Assembly (NCBI RefSeq): GCF_012641475.1 | Contig: NZ_JABAIL010000001.1 | Location: forward strand, 1,054,001 to 1,118,000 | Length of the DNA: 64,000 nt | Origin: Flammeovirga agarivorans | Lineage (GTDB): Bacteria; Bacteroidota; Bacteroidia; Cytophagales; Flammeovirgaceae | Direction of reading: 5' to 3' | In this document: positions 62,494-64,000 of the stretch, piece by piece | Numbering within the stretch: position 1 is the first letter of the stretch | Layout: each line of letters begins with the position of its first letter | Translations under genes and position numbers: made by a program | The notes under the pieces: generated by a model | Databases searched by the model: none | What the model saw: only the letters and a program-made list of their open reading frames with translations | Told to the model about the DNA's origin: nothing

Positions 62494-64000
62494 TTAGTTC
62501 AGTTTCATGTCTTCAATAATCTTCGCTACTTTTTCTTCTAAGGCAGCATCTGCAGAATCAAACTCATCCGCTGATGCAATAGAAGTGTTTACACTAAAGT
62601 AGAACTTGATTTTAGGTTCTGTACCAGAAGGTCTAGCAGAAATCTTGGTTCCGTCCTCTAAGATAAACTGTAATACATTCGATTTCGGAAGGTTGATAAC
62701 TGACTTCTCACCTGACGTAAGGTCTGTAGTTTCAGAAGATTGGTAATCTCTCATCTCAAGAACTGTAGATCCGTTAATTGTTGCAGGAGGGTTAGCTCTA
62801 AGATCTTTCATCATTTGAGCGATCTCTTCCGCACCGGACATACCTTTCTTAGTGATTGAGATTAATTTCTCTTTGAAGTACCCATGCTCTACATAGATGT
62901 CGATAAGTTGATCAAACATAGACTTACCTTCATTTTTGTAGTAAGCAGCCATCTCACAAATCATTGAAGAAGCAGCGATGGCATCTTTGTCTCTAACAGA
63001 ATCACCAATTAGGTATCCGTAAGACTCTTCACCACCTACGATAAAGTTTTCTTTACCTTCTTTCTCCTTGATTACTTCTGCGATGTATTTGAATCCAGTC
63101 AATACATTGTAGCAAGGCATTCCGTTTGCTTTTGCAAAACGATCGATAAGATCTGTAGTTACAATTGTTTTACAAACGAAATCATTTGGCTGTGCTTTAC
63201 CTGCTTTCTTACGAGCAGAGATAACATAGTTAAATAATAACGCAGCTGTTTGGTTACCATTTAGTAATGTCCACTCACCTTTATGGTTTTTGATAGCAAT
63301 ACCTACACGGTCAGCATCAGGGTCAGTACCTAAAAGAATATCAGCATCAATTTCTTTAGCTTTTGCTAAAGCCATGCTCAATGCTTCAGATTCTTCAGGG
63401 TTTGGATAAACAACAGTAGGGAAGTTACCATCTACTACTGCTTGCTCCTCAATAATATGTACATTTTCAAATCCTAATCTCTCTAAGATTCTAGGAACCA
63501 TTGTGATACCTGTACCGTGGATAGAAGTGAAAACGATTTTAAGATCTTTTTGAGCTTTAATTGCTTCTGGTGAAACAGCTAAACCTTCAAGCATTTTTAA
63601 GTAAGGTTCATCAACTTCTGCGTTGATTTTTACAACCTTACCTTCTCCACCTTCCCATTTAACATCATCAACGCTAGCGATCTTACGTACCTCAGCAACG
63701 ATATTTCCATCGTGTGGAGGAACTACCTGACCACCATCAGCCCAATAAGCTTTAAAGCCATTATATTCTTTCGGGTTATGTGAAGCAGTTAGTACAATAC
63801 CAGTGTGGCAACCTAATTCTCTGATTGCGAAGGATAATTCAGGTGTAGCTCTTAATTCGTCAAATAAATAAACTGTGAATCCATTTGCTGCTAGTACGTT
63901 TGCTGCTACTTCTGCGAAAAACGAACTGTTATTTCTACAATCGTAGGCAATAGCGGCTTTTGGAGATTCGTTCACTTGGGACTTTACATAGTTTGCAAGA
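62494..64000 (-). CDS. phosphoglucomutase/phosphomannomutase, 5' end beyond window
   Basis: This alpha-D-phosphohexomutase moves phosphate between C1 and C6 of hexoses. The phosphoserine is in VLTASHNPKEYNG, the metal loop is GTDPDADRVG, the sugar loop is GGEESYGY and the phosphate loop is RPSGTEPKIKFY. The frame stays open to the right edge with in-family residues (LANYVKSQ) before the first internal start at 63975, so about 70-80 N-terminal residues are missing compared with the usual 570-580 aa of the Bacteroidota PGM/PMM family. The total visible length is about 501 residues. Confidence 0.93.
   Translation of the reverse strand, partial: LANYVKSQVNESPKAAIAYDCRNNSSFFAEVAANVLAANGFTVYLFDELRATPELSFAIRELGCHTGIVLTASHNPKEYNGFKAYWADGGQVVPPHDGNIVAEVRKIASVDDVKWEGGEGKVVKINAEVDEPYLKMLEGLAVSPEAIKAQKDLKIVFTSIHGTGITMVPRILERLGFENVHIIEEQAVVDGNFPTVVYPNPEESEALSMALAKAKEIDADILLGTDPDADRVGIAIKNHKGEWTLLNGNQTAALLFNYVISARKKAGKAQPNDFVCKTIVTTDLIDRFAKANGMPCYNVLTGFKYIAEVIKEKEGKENFIVGGEESYGYLIGDSVRDKDAIAASSMICEMAAYYKNEGKSMFDQLIDIYVEHGYFKEKLISITKKGMSGAEEIAQMMKDLRANPPATINGSTVLEMRDYQSSETTDLTSGEKSVINLPKSNVLQFILEDGTKISARPSGTEPKIKFYFSVNTSIASADEFDSADAALEEKVAKIIEDMKLN

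Noticed and set aside
1-64000. CRISPR arrays, insertion sequences, prophage genes, rRNA and tRNA
   Set aside because: No regularly spaced repeats, transposase, integrase, phage structural genes or structured RNA signatures were found by eye.

Overview
The window reads as chromosomal DNA of an AT-rich marine Bacteroidota, most likely a gliding Cytophagales member near Flammeovirga. Several features point this way: a type IX secretion (T9SS) C-terminal sorting domain on a chitinase; many signal peptides and lipoboxes ending in FAQ, YAQ or S-C; promoters of the Bacteroidota form TTTG-N19-TAnnTTTG; weak or absent Shine-Dalgarno sequences; and outer-membrane families (DUF2490, OmpA/PD40) typical of the phylum. 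The genus is an inference. I saw no rRNA, tRNA, CRISPR array, insertion sequence, prophage or plasmid gene.

Layout. 1-4.1 kb: a SixA-type phosphatase, a HAD phosphatase, a Kelch lipoprotein and a stand-alone hisC. 4.2-8.4 kb (minus): a tight operon of an amino acid permease, HMG-CoA lyase, ComB, SmpB and a PabC-like class IV aminotransferase. 9.4-14.8 kb (minus): glycosyltransferase, small protein, orphan OppC/DppC-type permease, GAF-SpoIIE phosphatase and glutamate dehydrogenase. 14.9-20.1 kb (plus): peroxiredoxin, transketolase N-terminal half, PAS histidine kinase, lone ABC ATPase and TlpA-like lipoprotein. 20.2-23.1 kb: rnhB, a lipoprotein, a DUF2027-Smr protein and a membrane protein, with overlapping or touching ends. 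23.2-30.6 kb: homocysteine methyltransferase, acyl-CoA synthetase, YceI, a 55-aa CPNCWG protein, a secreted sulfatase and a DUF2490 protein.

30.6-38.2 kb is the most interesting part. A TetR - YkgB/RclC - AhpD-like operon is preceded by two matching TTGAC-N6-GTCAA operators, one of them lying inside the promoter spacer. After a terminator comes a compact cluster of a gamma-glutamyl ligase of the glutamine synthetase family, an iron-type alcohol dehydrogenase, a PuuD-like gamma-glutamyl hydrolase and an aldehyde dehydrogenase, then an alpha/beta hydrolase-OsmC fusion. Together these would make a gamma-glutamylated route for oxidising an amino alcohol, like the Puu putrescine pathway but entering at the alcohol level.

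38.2-64 kb: outer-membrane protein, nitroreductase, DUF819 membrane protein, a large modular T9SS chitinase (GH18), GlnRS and GluRS side by side, a protein resembling alkyladenine DNA glycosylase, FabH, Lon, an OmpA/PD40 protein, ornithine aminotransferase, a divergent SDR/LysR pair with a LysR box, small conserved proteins, a GH20 hexosaminidase lipoprotein, and a phosphoglucomutase cut by the right edge. The chitinase and hexosaminidase fit a chitin-degrading lifestyle. HisC, GdhA, RocD, PuuD, HMG-CoA lyase and the methyltransferase point to active amino acid metabolism.
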